DNA of 64,000 nucleotides from Parabacteroides distasonis (GCA_021531775.1 JAFBIU010000001.1:124001-188000), one strand, 5' to 3'. Positions 51,530-61,066 are shown, counted from the stretch's first letter. Notes: generated from the letters alone by a model not told the origin. Made by a program: numbers and translations.

Positions 51530-53365
51530 TTATTCCAAATTCTCGTCGATGGTATCGATTTTCTGGATGATCAGTTTCATCTCTTCTTTCAGCTTCTCGA
51601 TCTTGCGTTCCATCTCTTTGACAAGACCGCCTCCTCCCTTGGAAGAAACGCTCAAGAATCCGATATTGTTCTCGTAGGTCTGCAATTCGTTCTTCATCCG
51701 TTCGTAGGTACGCATCAGTCGTTCCCGTTCCGAATAGAGACGTCCCTTGTTGTCAGACCCTTCTGCCAGTGAATTGACATTGTTCCGGAACGATTGCATT
51801 TTACGTTCGTTCATATCTACTTTCAACCGGTCGAACTGTTGGTCAACAGCCTCGTGATAAGCTTTATAGACTTTGTCTTTGTCCTTGAACGGAACAAATC
51901 CAATCTGATTCCAAGCTGCCATATACTCCTTCAAGGTGGCCACAGCTTCGTTGTGCGGCAGGTTCTCATCCAAGGCCTTGATTTTCTCGATTATCTCTTT
52001 TTTGGCTGCCAGATTCTGCTGCTCAACACTCTTCTGCGAAACGACATTCTTGTTCTTCTGTTCGAAGAAGTAGTCGCAAGCCGTGATGAAGCGTTTCCAG
52101 ATGGAGTCGGAATGCTTGCGAGCTACAGAACCCACCTTCTTCCATTCCTTTTGCAAAGCTATCAGCTGTTCTGTCGTCTCCTTCCAGTCCGTACTGTCTT
52201 TCAATGCTTCAGCCTTTTCACAGAGGGCTTTTTTCAGTTCCAAGTTCTTCTCCATCCCCTCTTTGAGAGATTTGTAGAACTCACTCTTCTTGTTGAAGTA
52301 GGCATCGCAAGCCGCACGGAAGCGTTCGAAGATCTTGACGTTATGTTTCTTGGGAGCAAAACCGATGGTCTTCCACTTTTCTTGCAAAGCGATAACCTCC
52401 TTGTTTTTGTTTTCCCAATCTTTAAACGACTTCAATTGGCTGAAGTCGATCGCCTCGATCTCTTCGCAGATGGCTGTTTTCGCCTCTAGATTCTCCTGCT
52501 CTTTCGCTTTCAGTTTCTCGAAGTGTTCCTGATGACGTTTGTTGATGGCTGTAGAAGCTGTTTTGAAACGAGCCCACAGTTCGTCCCGCAACTCTTTGGC
52601 TACAGGACCGATCTCTCTCCATTGCTGGTGCAATTTCTGCAGTTGATGGAAAGCAGAAACCACATCGGGTTCATTCTGCAGACGTTCTACCGTTTCACAA
52701 AGAGCCGTTTTCATCTCCAGGTTCTTCTTGAAGTCATACTCGCGGAACTGGTTGTTGATCTTGATCAGATCATAGAACTTTTCAGAATAGATCTGATAGT
52801 TCTTCCACAAGTCGTTGACATATTCAGCCGGAACCAACTTGATCTCTTTCCATTTCTGCTGGATCTCCTTGAAATCATTGTACAACTTGTTGAAGTCATC
52901 TGAACTTTCAGTCAAAGCCTTCAGTTTGTCGATCAACTGCAACTTGAGCGTATAGTTCTCATTCTTGATACGCTCTTCTTCCGCCAATAGAGCAGACCGC
53001 TTCTCTTTATACGTGCTCAGCAAATCTTTGATTTTGTTCTCAGTTTCATCTTCAGAAGCTACAAAATCCTTTTCTTCGCCGCCGTTTTCCAGAAAAGCCG
53101 CTTTCTCTTCTTCGACTTCATTTCGTCGAATCTTATAGTACGCCTGTTTCAGTGTCTCCACGTCAGCACGTGCTATCTCGGCTGCATTGTTGACCAATTC
53201 AGCTAACTTATTCAGAATTTCTTCCTTCGTTATCTTACCTGCGGCTATGGAAGCGACTTCTGCTGTTTCCTCAGTAGCCGTCATTTCCGGTGCTTCAGCC
53301 GGCATTTTAGTGTCTTCCAATTTGCCCATTTCTTCGGGTAAATTAGTGTCTTGAGTGTCCTTCAT
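51530..53365 (-). CDS. DUF349-repeat protein
   Basis: This 611-aa, highly charged and almost wholly helical protein has at least four repeated units of about 70-75 residues. Each carries a Trp-rich pattern such as LQKEWKKVGSVARKHSDSIW, FRAACDAYFNKK or QLHQQWREIGPVAKELRDEL, the DUF349 signature. The N-terminal 90 residues are acidic and probably disordered. No signal peptide or membrane helix is present. DUF349 proteins have no agreed function; the repeats resemble those of a large family in Bacteroidota and Actinobacteria. It is a single-gene unit ending in a strong terminator. Confidence 0.9.
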   Translation of the reverse strand: MKDTQDTNLPEEMGKLEDTKMPAEAPEMTATEETAEVASIAAGKITKEEILNKLAELVNNAAEIARADVETLKQAYYKIRRNEVEEEKAAFLENGGEEKDFVASEDETENKIKDLLSTYKEKRSALLAEEERIKNENYTLKLQLIDKLKALTESSDDFNKLYNDFKEIQQKWKEIKLVPAEYVNDLWKNYQIYSEKFYDLIKINNQFREYDFKKNLEMKTALCETVERLQNEPDVVSAFHQLQKLHQQWREIGPVAKELRDELWARFKTASTAINKRHQEHFEKLKAKEQENLEAKTAICEEIEAIDFSQLKSFKDWENKNKEVIALQEKWKTIGFAPKKHNVKIFERFRAACDAYFNKKSEFYKSLKEGMEKNLELKKALCEKAEALKDSTDWKETTEQLIALQKEWKKVGSVARKHSDSIWKRFITACDYFFEQKNKNVVSQKSVEQQNLAAKKEIIEKIKALDENLPHNEAVATLKEYMAAWNQIGFVPFKDKDKVYKAYHEAVDQQFDRLKVDMNERKMQSFRNNVNSLAEGSDNKGRLYSERERLMRTYERMKNELQTYENNIGFLSVSSKGGGGLVKEMERKIEKLKEEMKLIIQKIDTIDENLE

Positions 53366-53495
53366 ATTACTTTCTCATTTAGAAAAGGATAAAACTTCCT
53401 GTATCGACTTACAAATTAACGTATTTATTTTCGTATTCCATCAATTCTGTACCGATTATTTTCTTTTATATTGTTAAAAAGTAGCATTTGGGCAT

Positions 53496-53535
53496 AAAAA
53501 AACCGCTGAGACTTGCCGAAACAAGCCCCAACGGT
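53496..53535 (-). terminator. Intrinsic terminator after oadB
   Basis: On the minus strand a 14-bp stem (ACCGTTGGGGCTTG with CAAGTCTCAGCGGT, three G-U pairs, 6-base loop) is followed by seven T. It closes the oadG-oadA-oadB operon. Confidence 0.88.
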
Positions 53536-53562
53536 GAACACAATAAAAATAGAACATGTAAC

Positions 53563-54798
53563 TTATCCTAAGAAGGAAATCAATACACCGGCTGCTACAG
53601 CCGATCCGATGACACCCGAAATGTTGCTGGCCATACAGTATTGCAGAACATGGTTCTTGGGGTCATATTGAACCGCAATTTCATTGGCTACACGAGAGGC
53701 CATAGGTACGGCACTTAATCCGGTTGCACCAATCAGCGGGTTGATCTTCTTTTTGGTGAAGCAGTTGAAAATTTTTACAAAGACAATACCACCGGCAATG
53801 GACAGGGCGAATGCCAAGAAGCCACCGATGACGATACCGATCGTTGTCAAGTTCAAAAAGGCTTCCGAGGTCATGGTGGCACCCACCGACAATCCCAAGA
53901 AGATGGTTGCAGCATTCATGATCGTGTTGGATGCCGCATCGAACAGACGCGAAGTGGTTGAGCCAATCTCCTTCACCAGATTTCCGAACATCAACATACC
54001 GATCAACGGTACGGCAGAGGGCACAAACAGGGCAACCACTGTCGTGACAACGATCGGGAAGATGATCTTCAAGACACGCATATTCTTGATCTCGACACCC
54101 GACGGATATTTCTTGTCCTGCTCCTTCATATTGATCATCAACTCTTTCTTGGAGCACATCAGACGTACAACCAAGGGAATGATGACAGGCACTAACGCCA
54201 TGTAGGAATAGGCGGCAATGGCAATCGGTCCCAACAGATGCGGAGCCAACTTAATGGTTGTAAAGATAGCTGTCGGGCCATCTGCTCCACCAATGATACC
54301 TAAGGAAGCTGCCTCTTTCGGGGTGAATCCCATCAGGATGGCAACCAACAGCACTGTGAAGATACCCAATTGGGCGGCTGCTCCAAAAATGGAGAGGCGC
54401 AAATTCCGCAACATCGGACCAAAGTCGGTCAAGGCACCGACACCCATGAAGATAATCGGTGGCAGGAAACCGGTCTTGATCAGCATGTAATAGACGAAGT
54501 TCATCATGCCCAACTCATGCGCAATGTCATGCAAGGGCATTTCCCAAATGTTCTTGATCGTACCATGCACGTTAATCAAACCGTTCTCGTCGGCTTGTAC
54601 CACACCCATGTCGCCTCCCGGGAAGTTGGCCAACAGAACACCAAATGCGATCGGAATCAACAAAAGGGGTTCATATTGTTTCTTGATGCCCAAGTACAAC
54701 AGGACGAATGCAATGGCATACATGACCAGGAACTGCGGTTCAGCAATGATGTTGCTGAACGCAGTCATGTCGTATAAGTTTTGAACGATCTCTTTCAT
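53563..54798 (-). CDS. oadB: Sodium-pumping decarboxylase beta subunit
   Basis: This 411-aa membrane protein has about nine to ten helices. It couples decarboxylation of the carboxybiotin on the alpha subunit to Na+ export. Conserved segments are GVGALTDFGPMLRN (with the essential Asp), GIIGGADGPTAIF and the C-terminal GATGLSAVPMASRV and MASNISGVIGSA blocks with Na+/H+ site residues. It shares one base with the oadA stop (TAATG). Together with OadA and OadG it forms the oxaloacetate (or related acid) decarboxylase pump. Confidence 0.95.
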   Translation of the reverse strand: MKEIVQNLYDMTAFSNIIAEPQFLVMYAIAFVLLYLGIKKQYEPLLLIPIAFGVLLANFPGGDMGVVQADENGLINVHGTIKNIWEMPLHDIAHELGMMNFVYYMLIKTGFLPPIIFMGVGALTDFGPMLRNLRLSIFGAAAQLGIFTVLLVAILMGFTPKEAASLGIIGGADGPTAIFTTIKLAPHLLGPIAIAAYSYMALVPVIIPLVVRLMCSKKELMINMKEQDKKYPSGVEIKNMRVLKIIFPIVVTTVVALFVPSAVPLIGMLMFGNLVKEIGSTTSRLFDAASNTIMNAATIFLGLSVGATMTSEAFLNLTTIGIVIGGFLAFALSIAGGIVFVKIFNCFTKKKINPLIGATGLSAVPMASRVANEIAVQYDPKNHVLQYCMASNISGVIGSAVAAGVLISFLG

Positions 54799-56687
54799 TA
54801 CTGGATGGTCATTAACAGGTCATCTTCTGATACGGCATCGCCACTGGAGAGGCAGATAGAGGTGATCGTTCCGCCAAATTCTGCACGTACCGTATTATAG
54901 GTCTTCATGGCCTCTACATAACAGAGTACATCACCCTCTTTGACCACATCTCCCACCTTGACGGGTGTTTCAGATGTATTTTTGACTAAATAGAATTTAC
55001 CTTCCAACGGAGAAAGTACCTCCTTGCCAGCTCCTGCCGGAGCAGCGGGTGTAGCCGGTGTGTTGGCTGTTGCAGGTGCAGCTGCAGATGCTGCTGCATT
55101 TTCACCATAAGCAACCGTTACCCGGTAGGTCTGACCATTCACATCGATCGTCATCACCTGTGGAGTGGTAGGCATTGCAATCTGTGCCGTAGCTACCGGG
55201 GCAGCAGGCGCTTTTGCCTTTTCTTTTTCAGCCTTTCGTTTGGCCACATCCACCTTGAAGTCCACCTTGGCCTTGCCGGAACGGTAGGCTTCATATTGAG
55301 CCGGATGCATTGCATATTCGAACAACTCTTCATCGTCTTCACCTGTCTCCCACTGCTTCTGGTTCATGAGCTTGCGGTATTTATCCAAAGCATCGGGATA
55401 GTTGTCTTGCGGATTACCTTCGAAGAATTTACGTCCTTCGGCTTTGGCCTTCTCGACCAGTTCAGGAGCCAACGGACCTGGCAGGCGTCCGGCCTTGCCC
55501 AAGATCATGTCCCAAATATCGTCGGCAATCATACTCCAACGGGCCTTGCCCTTCTCCATCTGCATTACGTTCATCAATGCCAAGTTCTTGACATATTGAC
55601 TGAACGGTGTTACCAAAGGAGGATAACCGACACGAGGCCATACGTAGGCTACTTCGTTGAACAATTTGATCAACAGCTGATCCTGGCTCATCAGTGGCTT
55701 GTTGTTCTTGATATTGTTCTTGTTGATGGATTCCAGATTCTTTTCCAAGTCGGCCATCAAACTACCCATCATACCACCCGGCAGACCCGGACCGATCAGC
55801 AGAGAGTTCATCAGTCGGTTACGCGGACTGATGTAGAGACCCAAGAAATCATCCATGAATTCCTGAATCATGGCACGAACCTTCATGTAGGCCTCCATGT
55901 TGATTTCCGGCACTTGGAAACCGGCATCTTTCAACATGGCCTGAACGGCCAACAGATCGGCATGACCGGTGCCCCATGACAAGGGCTCCATGCCCACATC
56001 CACATAGTCACATCCGGCATTGCAAACCTCTAAGATGGAGGCCATGTTGAAACCTGGACCGGCATGGCTGTGGTATTGTACCGGAATATCCGGATATTTT
56101 TTCTTGATATTGGCTACGATGAGACCCAATGTATGAGGACGACCGATACCGGCCATGTCCTTGATACAGATCTCGTCCGCTCCCTTTTCAATCAGTTCAT
56201 ACGCCATGTTCGTGTAATAATCCACCGTATGAATGGGGGAATGGGTAATGCACAACGAGCATTGAGAGATCATACCGGCAGCTTTGGCATACCGGATTGA
56301 GGGTTCGATGTTACGGATATCGTTCAATCCGCAGAATGTACGTGCAATATCTGTTCCTTGTGCTTTCTTGACCTGATAAAACAATTGACGGACATCATCA
56401 GGTACCGGACTCATGCGTAAGCCATTCAACGCACGGTCCAACATGTGTGTCTGGATGCCAGCTTCGTGGAAAGGCTTTGTCCAAGCACGGACAGCCTTGT
56501 TGGGATTCTCACCGAATAACAGATTGACCTGTTCAAATCCACCTCCGTTGGTCTCTACGCGAGCAAAACAGCCCATTTCGATAATGGCAGGTGCCACGCG
56601 GGTTAGCTGATCGACCGTCGGAACATATTTACCGGCTGATTGCCACATGTCGCGGAAGACCAAGCTGAATTTAATTTCTTTTTTCAT
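54798..56687 (-). CDS. oadA: Oxaloacetate decarboxylase alpha subunit (carboxyltransferase plus biotin carrier)
   Basis: This 629-aa protein has an N-terminal HMGL-like carboxyltransferase barrel (about residues 1-290), with FSLVFRDMWQSAGKY and the metal-binding YHSHAGPGF segment. A PYC_OADA domain follows (about 300-480), then an Ala/Pro-rich linker (about 495-555) and a biotinyl domain with the lysine in VEAMKT (Lys595). It moves CO2 from oxaloacetate to biotin. Methylmalonyl-CoA decarboxylase has a different alpha subunit, and pyruvate carboxylase subunit B is a close relative, so the substrate is inferred from the oadB and oadG neighbours. Start is 15 bp after oadG. Confidence 0.94.
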   Translation of the reverse strand: MKKEIKFSLVFRDMWQSAGKYVPTVDQLTRVAPAIIEMGCFARVETNGGGFEQVNLLFGENPNKAVRAWTKPFHEAGIQTHMLDRALNGLRMSPVPDDVRQLFYQVKKAQGTDIARTFCGLNDIRNIEPSIRYAKAAGMISQCSLCITHSPIHTVDYYTNMAYELIEKGADEICIKDMAGIGRPHTLGLIVANIKKKYPDIPVQYHSHAGPGFNMASILEVCNAGCDYVDVGMEPLSWGTGHADLLAVQAMLKDAGFQVPEINMEAYMKVRAMIQEFMDDFLGLYISPRNRLMNSLLIGPGLPGGMMGSLMADLEKNLESINKNNIKNNKPLMSQDQLLIKLFNEVAYVWPRVGYPPLVTPFSQYVKNLALMNVMQMEKGKARWSMIADDIWDMILGKAGRLPGPLAPELVEKAKAEGRKFFEGNPQDNYPDALDKYRKLMNQKQWETGEDDEELFEYAMHPAQYEAYRSGKAKVDFKVDVAKRKAEKEKAKAPAAPVATAQIAMPTTPQVMTIDVNGQTYRVTVAYGENAAASAAAPATANTPATPAAPAGAGKEVLSPLEGKFYLVKNTSETPVKVGDVVKEGDVLCYVEAMKTYNTVRAEFGGTITSICLSSGDAVSEDDLLMTIQ

Positions 56688-56702
56688 CTTTATCGTTGTT
56701 TG

Positions 56703-56978
56703 TTATATTTTTTCGATTTTCACGACTTTCCCTTGTCCGAAGGTAGCCGCACTGACAGCTGCTACTACAGCTGCTGTTTCTTGATTGGATAATTGACCGG
56801 TAGGTTGCACTGTTCGGGCTGCAACAGTGGGTTGCTTTTTGACAACTATCTCTTCCGGAGCATATTTGTTGACTAAATGAATCAATCCTTTGCCTAAATT
56901 AATAACAATCAATAAGATCATAAAAACAGTGGTCATGCCAACTGCCATTAGTAAAAGCCCTGTCTCAATATTTTCCAT
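56703..56978 (-). CDS. oadG: Oxaloacetate decarboxylase gamma-type small membrane subunit
   Basis: This 91-aa protein has one N-terminal membrane helix (about residues 5-28, GLLLMAVGMTTVFMILL) with the GMxxVF pattern of OadG. A polar tail rich in Ala, Val and Thr follows. It anchors the alpha subunit to the beta subunit. I chose the ATG giving MENIETGLLL because the -7 promoter box lies between it and the open frame's upstream ATG. First gene of the operon. Confidence 0.87.
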   Translation of the reverse strand: MENIETGLLLMAVGMTTVFMILLIVINLGKGLIHLVNKYAPEEIVVKKQPTVAARTVQPTGQLSNQETAAVVAAVSAATFGQGKVVKIEKI

Positions 56979-57013
56979 ACTTGTAAAACGGTATTCAATA
57001 CAAATCGCGCTCG

Positions 57014-57021
57014 CAAAATTA
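57014..57021 (-). promoter_or_regulatory. -7 promoter box for oadG-oadA-oadB
   Basis: TAATTTTG on the minus strand matches TAnnTTTG exactly, 35 bp before the oadG ATG. A TTTC element lies about 19 bp further upstream, three of four bases of the -33 consensus. Confidence 0.5.
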
Positions 57022-57118
57022 AGAAAAAAGGAGTAGAAAAGAAAGTGTAATTCGATAGAAATGGGTGTTTCGTAAGTTAAAGTCCTAAAAATAGATGAAA
57101 ATGTTATTAGATTTGGGC

Positions 57119-57171
57119 AAAAAATGAACCGCATGGAAAGGTTCTATTGTCTGACCTTTTCCATGCGGTTC
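57119..57171 (-). terminator. Intrinsic terminator after the GH2 beta-galactosidase gene
   Basis: GAACCGCATGGAAAGGT and an almost exact complement (57126-57142 and 57154-57171, one bulged base) form a long stem. Six T follow on the minus strand (57119-57124). It ends the GH2 transcript before the oad promoter. Confidence 0.9.
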
Positions 57172-57186
57172 CTATTTCAATCAGGA

Positions 57187-60100
57187 TTAATCAACCTGAT
57201 GCAAGACCGGAGTCAGGATGAAGGTAAATTCATAATCACCGTAAGGTACTTGATATTCTGGACGAGCGATATGGCCCCAGCTGTTTTCACAACCCAAGCC
57301 TGTCTGGATCTTGTCCAAGCAGAGGTTCGTCAAGTCAGCCTTTTCGACCTCTGGAGAGTGACGCTGGTCTTTGCGTGCACCATCGTCCAACGATTCGATG
57401 GTATAGTGCAGAGCGGAAGCGGAGAAGGGATCAGCTGCTACCACTTTCAGACCGTTACCGGCCGCATTCAGCATCTTCCACCAACGGATATCTGTCTTGT
57501 TGCCGTTCTCTTGCGGACGGATGTATGCATAGAATTGCTCATCAACGCTCTGACGGTAGATACCCAGATCGGCACAACCCTTCCGATCGCTATAGTTCTC
57601 GACCGGACCACGACCATAATATTCGACTGTTTCCAGGCATTTCGGCATCGGCATCTGCATACCGAAACGGAACATGGCTGAAACCTCCTTGCTCTTGTCG
57701 GCAGTCATCTTCTGAGTGATCTTGACAGCACCTACATTATTAATAACGTAGGTCAGATCCAACTTGGCAGAAACACCCGGCATATCGTAAGCAGCCTCTA
57801 CGATGACCTGCTTACCCTCTACACGCTGTTTCAACGATGTCAGTTTCATCTCCGGATTCTTCCAAGCGGCATATTTGCGTTGCAAGCCTGCTCCGAAGTC
57901 ATTGTCGGTCGGTGCACGCCAGAAGTTCGGTGTCAAGGCAGCACCCTCTTGGATCATCTCTTGTCCGTTTGCAGCATAGCGTACCAGGAAACCAGTCCGT
58001 TTGTTGAATTCCAAACGATAGGTACAGCCTGATACGATCAGGTAGTTCCGGTCGTTCTCGATCAGCTGAGGAGCGATCGTCTCGATGTTGGTACGTTCTA
58101 CATTCTTCAATTCCATGTCCGGAGCCTTGTACGGATTCAGTGTCAGCTGATCCTTAGCTACGACATGACCCGGTTCCAACAGACCTTCACGGTTCTTCAG
58201 TTTGTACGATACATTCAGCAACCATTCGTCGCATTCGCAGATCTTGCCCAGATCCAATTTGACTTGGGCAGTCTGCTGCGGAGCCACGTTCAGGTTATCT
58301 ACACGACCGGCACGGATGAGCTTACCACCCTTCATCACCTGCCACTCCATGTAATAAGCAGAAAGGTCACGGAAGAAGTTTTCGTTATAGACATTGATTA
58401 CGCCATTTTTCAAGTCGGCCGGAGTGGTCCAGATGTTCTGATAGTAGTAACCAACCTCATACATGTGCGGATTCGGTTTGCGATCCGGTGAGATCAAACC
58501 ATTGTCGCAGAAGTTATTGTCACTGGCATCAAACTTGTTGAAGTCACCACCATACGCATAGATGATTTTACCGTCCTTACCTCTCCAGCGCAAAGACTGA
58601 TCAACAAAGTCCCAGATGAAACCACCCTGATACTTCGGATATTTGCGGACCAGATCCATGTATTCCTTGAAACCACCTTGCGAGTTACCCATCGCATGTG
58701 CATACTCACACTGGATCAACGGTTTGTTGCTGTTCGGATCTGCACTATACTTTTCGCAATGATCGTAACCCAAATACATCGGGCAGAAGATGTCGGTCTT
58801 GCCCTCTACACCAGCCTGTTCATACTGGCAGGCACGGGTCGGGTCTTCAGCCTTGATCCAATCGTAGCAGGCTTCGAAGTTAGGACCATAGCCAGCCTCG
58901 TTACCCAACGACCAGAAGATGATGGCCGGGTGGTTGTAGTTGCGTTGTACGTTTCGTTGGTTACGTTCCATGTGTGCTTTCGCATACGAAGGATTCTTGG
59001 CCAACGTCTTTTCGCCATACCCCATACCGTGAGATTCGATATTGGCTTCGGCCACCATGTAGATACCATATTGGTCGCACAAGTCATACCAGAAGTTGTC
59101 GTCTGGATAGTGGCATGTACGAACAGCATTCAGGTTGAACTGCTTCATGATCTGGATATCCTGGATCATGCGTTCGCGTGACATGACATATCCACCGTCC
59201 GGATCCAATTCGTGACGGTCTGCACCCTTGAACAAGACAGCCTGACCATTGACCAAGATCTGTCCGTTCTTCAATTCAATCTTGCGGAAACCAACCTTCA
59301 CCGGAATCACCTCGATCAGCTGGTTGCCATTTTTCAAGGTAGCACGCAAGGTGTAGAGGTTTGGCGTTTCAGCTGACCATTTTTTCGGAGCAGCTACGTT
59401 CAACGTTGTCTTGGTCTTGCCGGAAGCATTGACAGTTTCAGCAACCACCTTTTCACCGGCTGCATCCAACAGTTCCAGTTCAACGGTACCCTTACCCTTC
59501 ATGGTCAGTTCGACAGCCAAGGTACCATCTTTATATTGTGCATCCAGATCGGGTGTGACACGGATGTCTGCGATCTGTGTGTTCTTGTTGCGTGCATACA
59601 GGTAGTTGTCACGTGCAACACCACTGTAACGGAAGAAGTCCTGGTCTTCCAAATAGGTACCGTCGCACCAGCGGAACACCTGGAAGGCGATCAAGTTCTT
59701 CTGGCCCGGTTTTAGGTAGGGAGTCAGGTTGAACTCAGTCTCCAGCTTGCTGTCTTCACTGTAACCTACGTAACGGCCGTTTACCCAAAGATAGATGTTG
59801 GAAGTCACGGAACCGAAGTGGATCATGATCTCCTTGCCACTCCAAGAGGCAGGGATGTTGAACTCACGACGATACGAACCGACATGGTTCTCTTCGTTCG
59901 GTACAAACGGAGGATTGTTTTCAAACTGTTCACGCCAGGGATAACCCACATTGACATACTGCGGATCGCCATAGCCGTTCAGTTCCCACAAGCCCGGTAC
60001 CGGCATGGAATCCCAACCCTTGTCGTTGTAATCTACCCGATAGAAATCGGTCGGTCGTTGATCAGCCGAACGAACCCAGTTGAATTTCCACTGGCCATGG

Positions 60101-60291
60101 ATCGACATGTAGTTGGCCGACTGTTCCCAGCATGCCTTTTGGGCAGCTTCAGTGCTCTCAAATGCGAAATAGTGAGTGTGCATGGGTGCCCGGTTAACAG
60201 CATTAACCTGCGGATCTTGCCACTCATTTGATTGGGCAGCTGCTGTCAAAGCGAATGCTGCCAACAATCCGGTCATGAAATGTTTGTTCAT
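57187..60291 (-). CDS. Secreted GH2 beta-galactosidase
   Basis: This 1034-aa protein has a signal peptide (about residues 1-20, LTAAAQ). The LacZ-type domain order follows: jellyroll (about 30-220), Ig-like domains, the TIM barrel (about 330-610), and a C-terminal beta-galactosidase small-chain domain (about 745-1030) with PTDNDFGAGLQRKYAAW. The acid/base Glu465 is in WSLGNEAGYGP and the nucleophile Glu529 in IQCEYAHAMGN. The ESHGMG block is present. It probably acts on beta-linked galactosides from host or plant glycans in the periplasm. The chosen ATG gives MNKHFMTGLL; a longer frame would pass through the -7 box. Confidence 0.94.
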   Translation of the reverse strand: MNKHFMTGLLAAFALTAAAQSNEWQDPQVNAVNRAPMHTHYFAFESTEAAQKACWEQSANYMSIHGQWKFNWVRSADQRPTDFYRVDYNDKGWDSMPVPGLWELNGYGDPQYVNVGYPWREQFENNPPFVPNEENHVGSYRREFNIPASWSGKEIMIHFGSVTSNIYLWVNGRYVGYSEDSKLETEFNLTPYLKPGQKNLIAFQVFRWCDGTYLEDQDFFRYSGVARDNYLYARNKNTQIADIRVTPDLDAQYKDGTLAVELTMKGKGTVELELLDAAGEKVVAETVNASGKTKTTLNVAAPKKWSAETPNLYTLRATLKNGNQLIEVIPVKVGFRKIELKNGQILVNGQAVLFKGADRHELDPDGGYVMSRERMIQDIQIMKQFNLNAVRTCHYPDDNFWYDLCDQYGIYMVAEANIESHGMGYGEKTLAKNPSYAKAHMERNQRNVQRNYNHPAIIFWSLGNEAGYGPNFEACYDWIKAEDPTRACQYEQAGVEGKTDIFCPMYLGYDHCEKYSADPNSNKPLIQCEYAHAMGNSQGGFKEYMDLVRKYPKYQGGFIWDFVDQSLRWRGKDGKIIYAYGGDFNKFDASDNNFCDNGLISPDRKPNPHMYEVGYYYQNIWTTPADLKNGVINVYNENFFRDLSAYYMEWQVMKGGKLIRAGRVDNLNVAPQQTAQVKLDLGKICECDEWLLNVSYKLKNREGLLEPGHVVAKDQLTLNPYKAPDMELKNVERTNIETIAPQLIENDRNYLIVSGCTYRLEFNKRTGFLVRYAANGQEMIQEGAALTPNFWRAPTDNDFGAGLQRKYAAWKNPEMKLTSLKQRVEGKQVIVEAAYDMPGVSAKLDLTYVINNVGAVKITQKMTADKSKEVSAMFRFGMQMPMPKCLETVEYYGRGPVENYSDRKGCADLGIYRQSVDEQFYAYIRPQENGNKTDIRWWKMLNAAGNGLKVVAADPFSASALHYTIESLDDGARKDQRHSPEVEKADLTNLCLDKIQTGLGCENSWGHIARPEYQVPYGDYEFTFILTPVLHQVD

Positions 60292-60315
60292 TTTTTTTTG
60301 ATTTATGGTTTGCGA

Positions 60316-60323
60316 CAAAGATA
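60316..60323 (-). promoter_or_regulatory. -7 promoter box for the GH2 beta-galactosidase gene
   Basis: TATCTTTG on the minus strand matches TAnnTTTG exactly, 24 bp before the ATG at 60291. No TTTG is found at the -33 position. A T-run lies just before the ATG. Confidence 0.5.
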
Positions 60324-60410
60324 GTAAAAAATACAGAATGTATAGTATATCGCCCCGATTACTATAGATAAATCGCTGGTACTGCTAACACCTGATGGGT
60401 AATTCGCAAG

Positions 60411-60470
60411 ATTGTACTATCATATCGGAATATTGTACAAGGAATCCATCGGGCAAATCTTCTACTTTTG
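60411..60470 (+). promoter_or_regulatory. Control region A: paired ATTGTAC repeats plus -7 box, ahead of the pseudogene
   Basis: ATTGTAC occurs at 60411 and 60432 (21 bp apart), and the -7 box TACTTTTG (60463-60470) begins 31 bp after the start of the second repeat. The spacing is identical in region B. Direct repeats two helical turns apart upstream of glycan genes fit an AraC-type or hybrid two-component regulator site. It would drive the GH2 gene that is now a pseudogene. Confidence 0.55.
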
Positions 60471-60523
60471 CTCCCACAATCCTATATAATATAATGTATA
60501 GAAAATGGAAACACAAAGTGTGA

Positions 60524-60909
60524 TACGGCTACGGTGTCTGTCTGCACCATGATTTAGGATCTTTAGGAGCGGCTTTCAATAAAAGTGCCTTGCATCGGCA
60601 ACTTTGTATGCTGCGGGAGATGGGATGCTGTGTCCTATAAAGGCGGCCAATATTGGTCAGAGGCCGTGATGGAAACGACGGGCTAGCCCCGGCGATTGGC
60701 GCTTTCGACGGATCGGACAACGATTGCTGCTGATGATTCTGAACTGGCATTCCATTGATTTTACCCCTTTCTCCAGTCACAACCGTCAAGCCTTTAATGG
60801 CTTGGCCTTGGTGATAGTGAAGGCTAAAAAGGGAGAGACTGGGTCTATCGTGGTGAAAGCTGAAAGTGCCGGTTTACGAAGTGCGAAGGTGACGATCGAG
60901 ACCAAGTAG
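60524..60909 (+). pseudogene. Decayed GH2 glycoside hydrolase remnant
   Basis: Three GH2 fragments survive in order. 60527-60640 reads GYGVCLHHDLGSLGAAFNKS and then ALHRQLCMLREMGC, the end of the GH2 sandwich and start of the barrel. 60637-60756 reads KGGQYWSEAVMETTG, a stop, then LALSTDRTTIAADDSELAFH, typical of a C-terminal GH2 beta-sandwich. 60748-60909, in another frame, reads SSHNRQAFNGLALVIVKAKK up to VTIETK and a stop. Stops, frame changes and a missing TIM barrel (about 350 residues) show a large deletion and decay. The nearby intact GH2 gene is of a different (LacZ small-chain) subtype, so this is not a simple duplicate of it. Confidence 0.78.
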
Positions 60910-60938
60910 TATCAATCTCTAATAGGTATATTCGAAAG

Positions 60939-60998
60939 ATTGTGCGATTACATCAGATGATTGTGTAAGAGTTGCTACGGACGAATCCAGTACTTTTG
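60939..60998 (+). promoter_or_regulatory. Control region B: paired ATTGTGY repeats plus -7 box, ahead of GH43-GH3
   Basis: ATTGTGC (60939) and ATTGTGT (60960) are 21 bp apart, followed by TACTTTTG (60991-60998), 31 bp after the start of the second repeat. A 64-bp block aligns with region A without gaps. Transcription would begin near 61005, leaving a leader of about 150 bases before the gene at 61155. Confidence 0.55.
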
Positions 60999-61066
60999 CA
61001 ACATAATCATATGTTGGATAGTCAAAGAAAAATGCTTATGAGGATAAGTTTATCTTTTATCTCTGG

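Noticed and set aside
60724-60909. A free-standing 61-aa gene
   Set aside because: It matches the C-terminal end of a GH2 protein in sequence character and continues upstream GH2 fragments in other frames, so it is part of a pseudogene.
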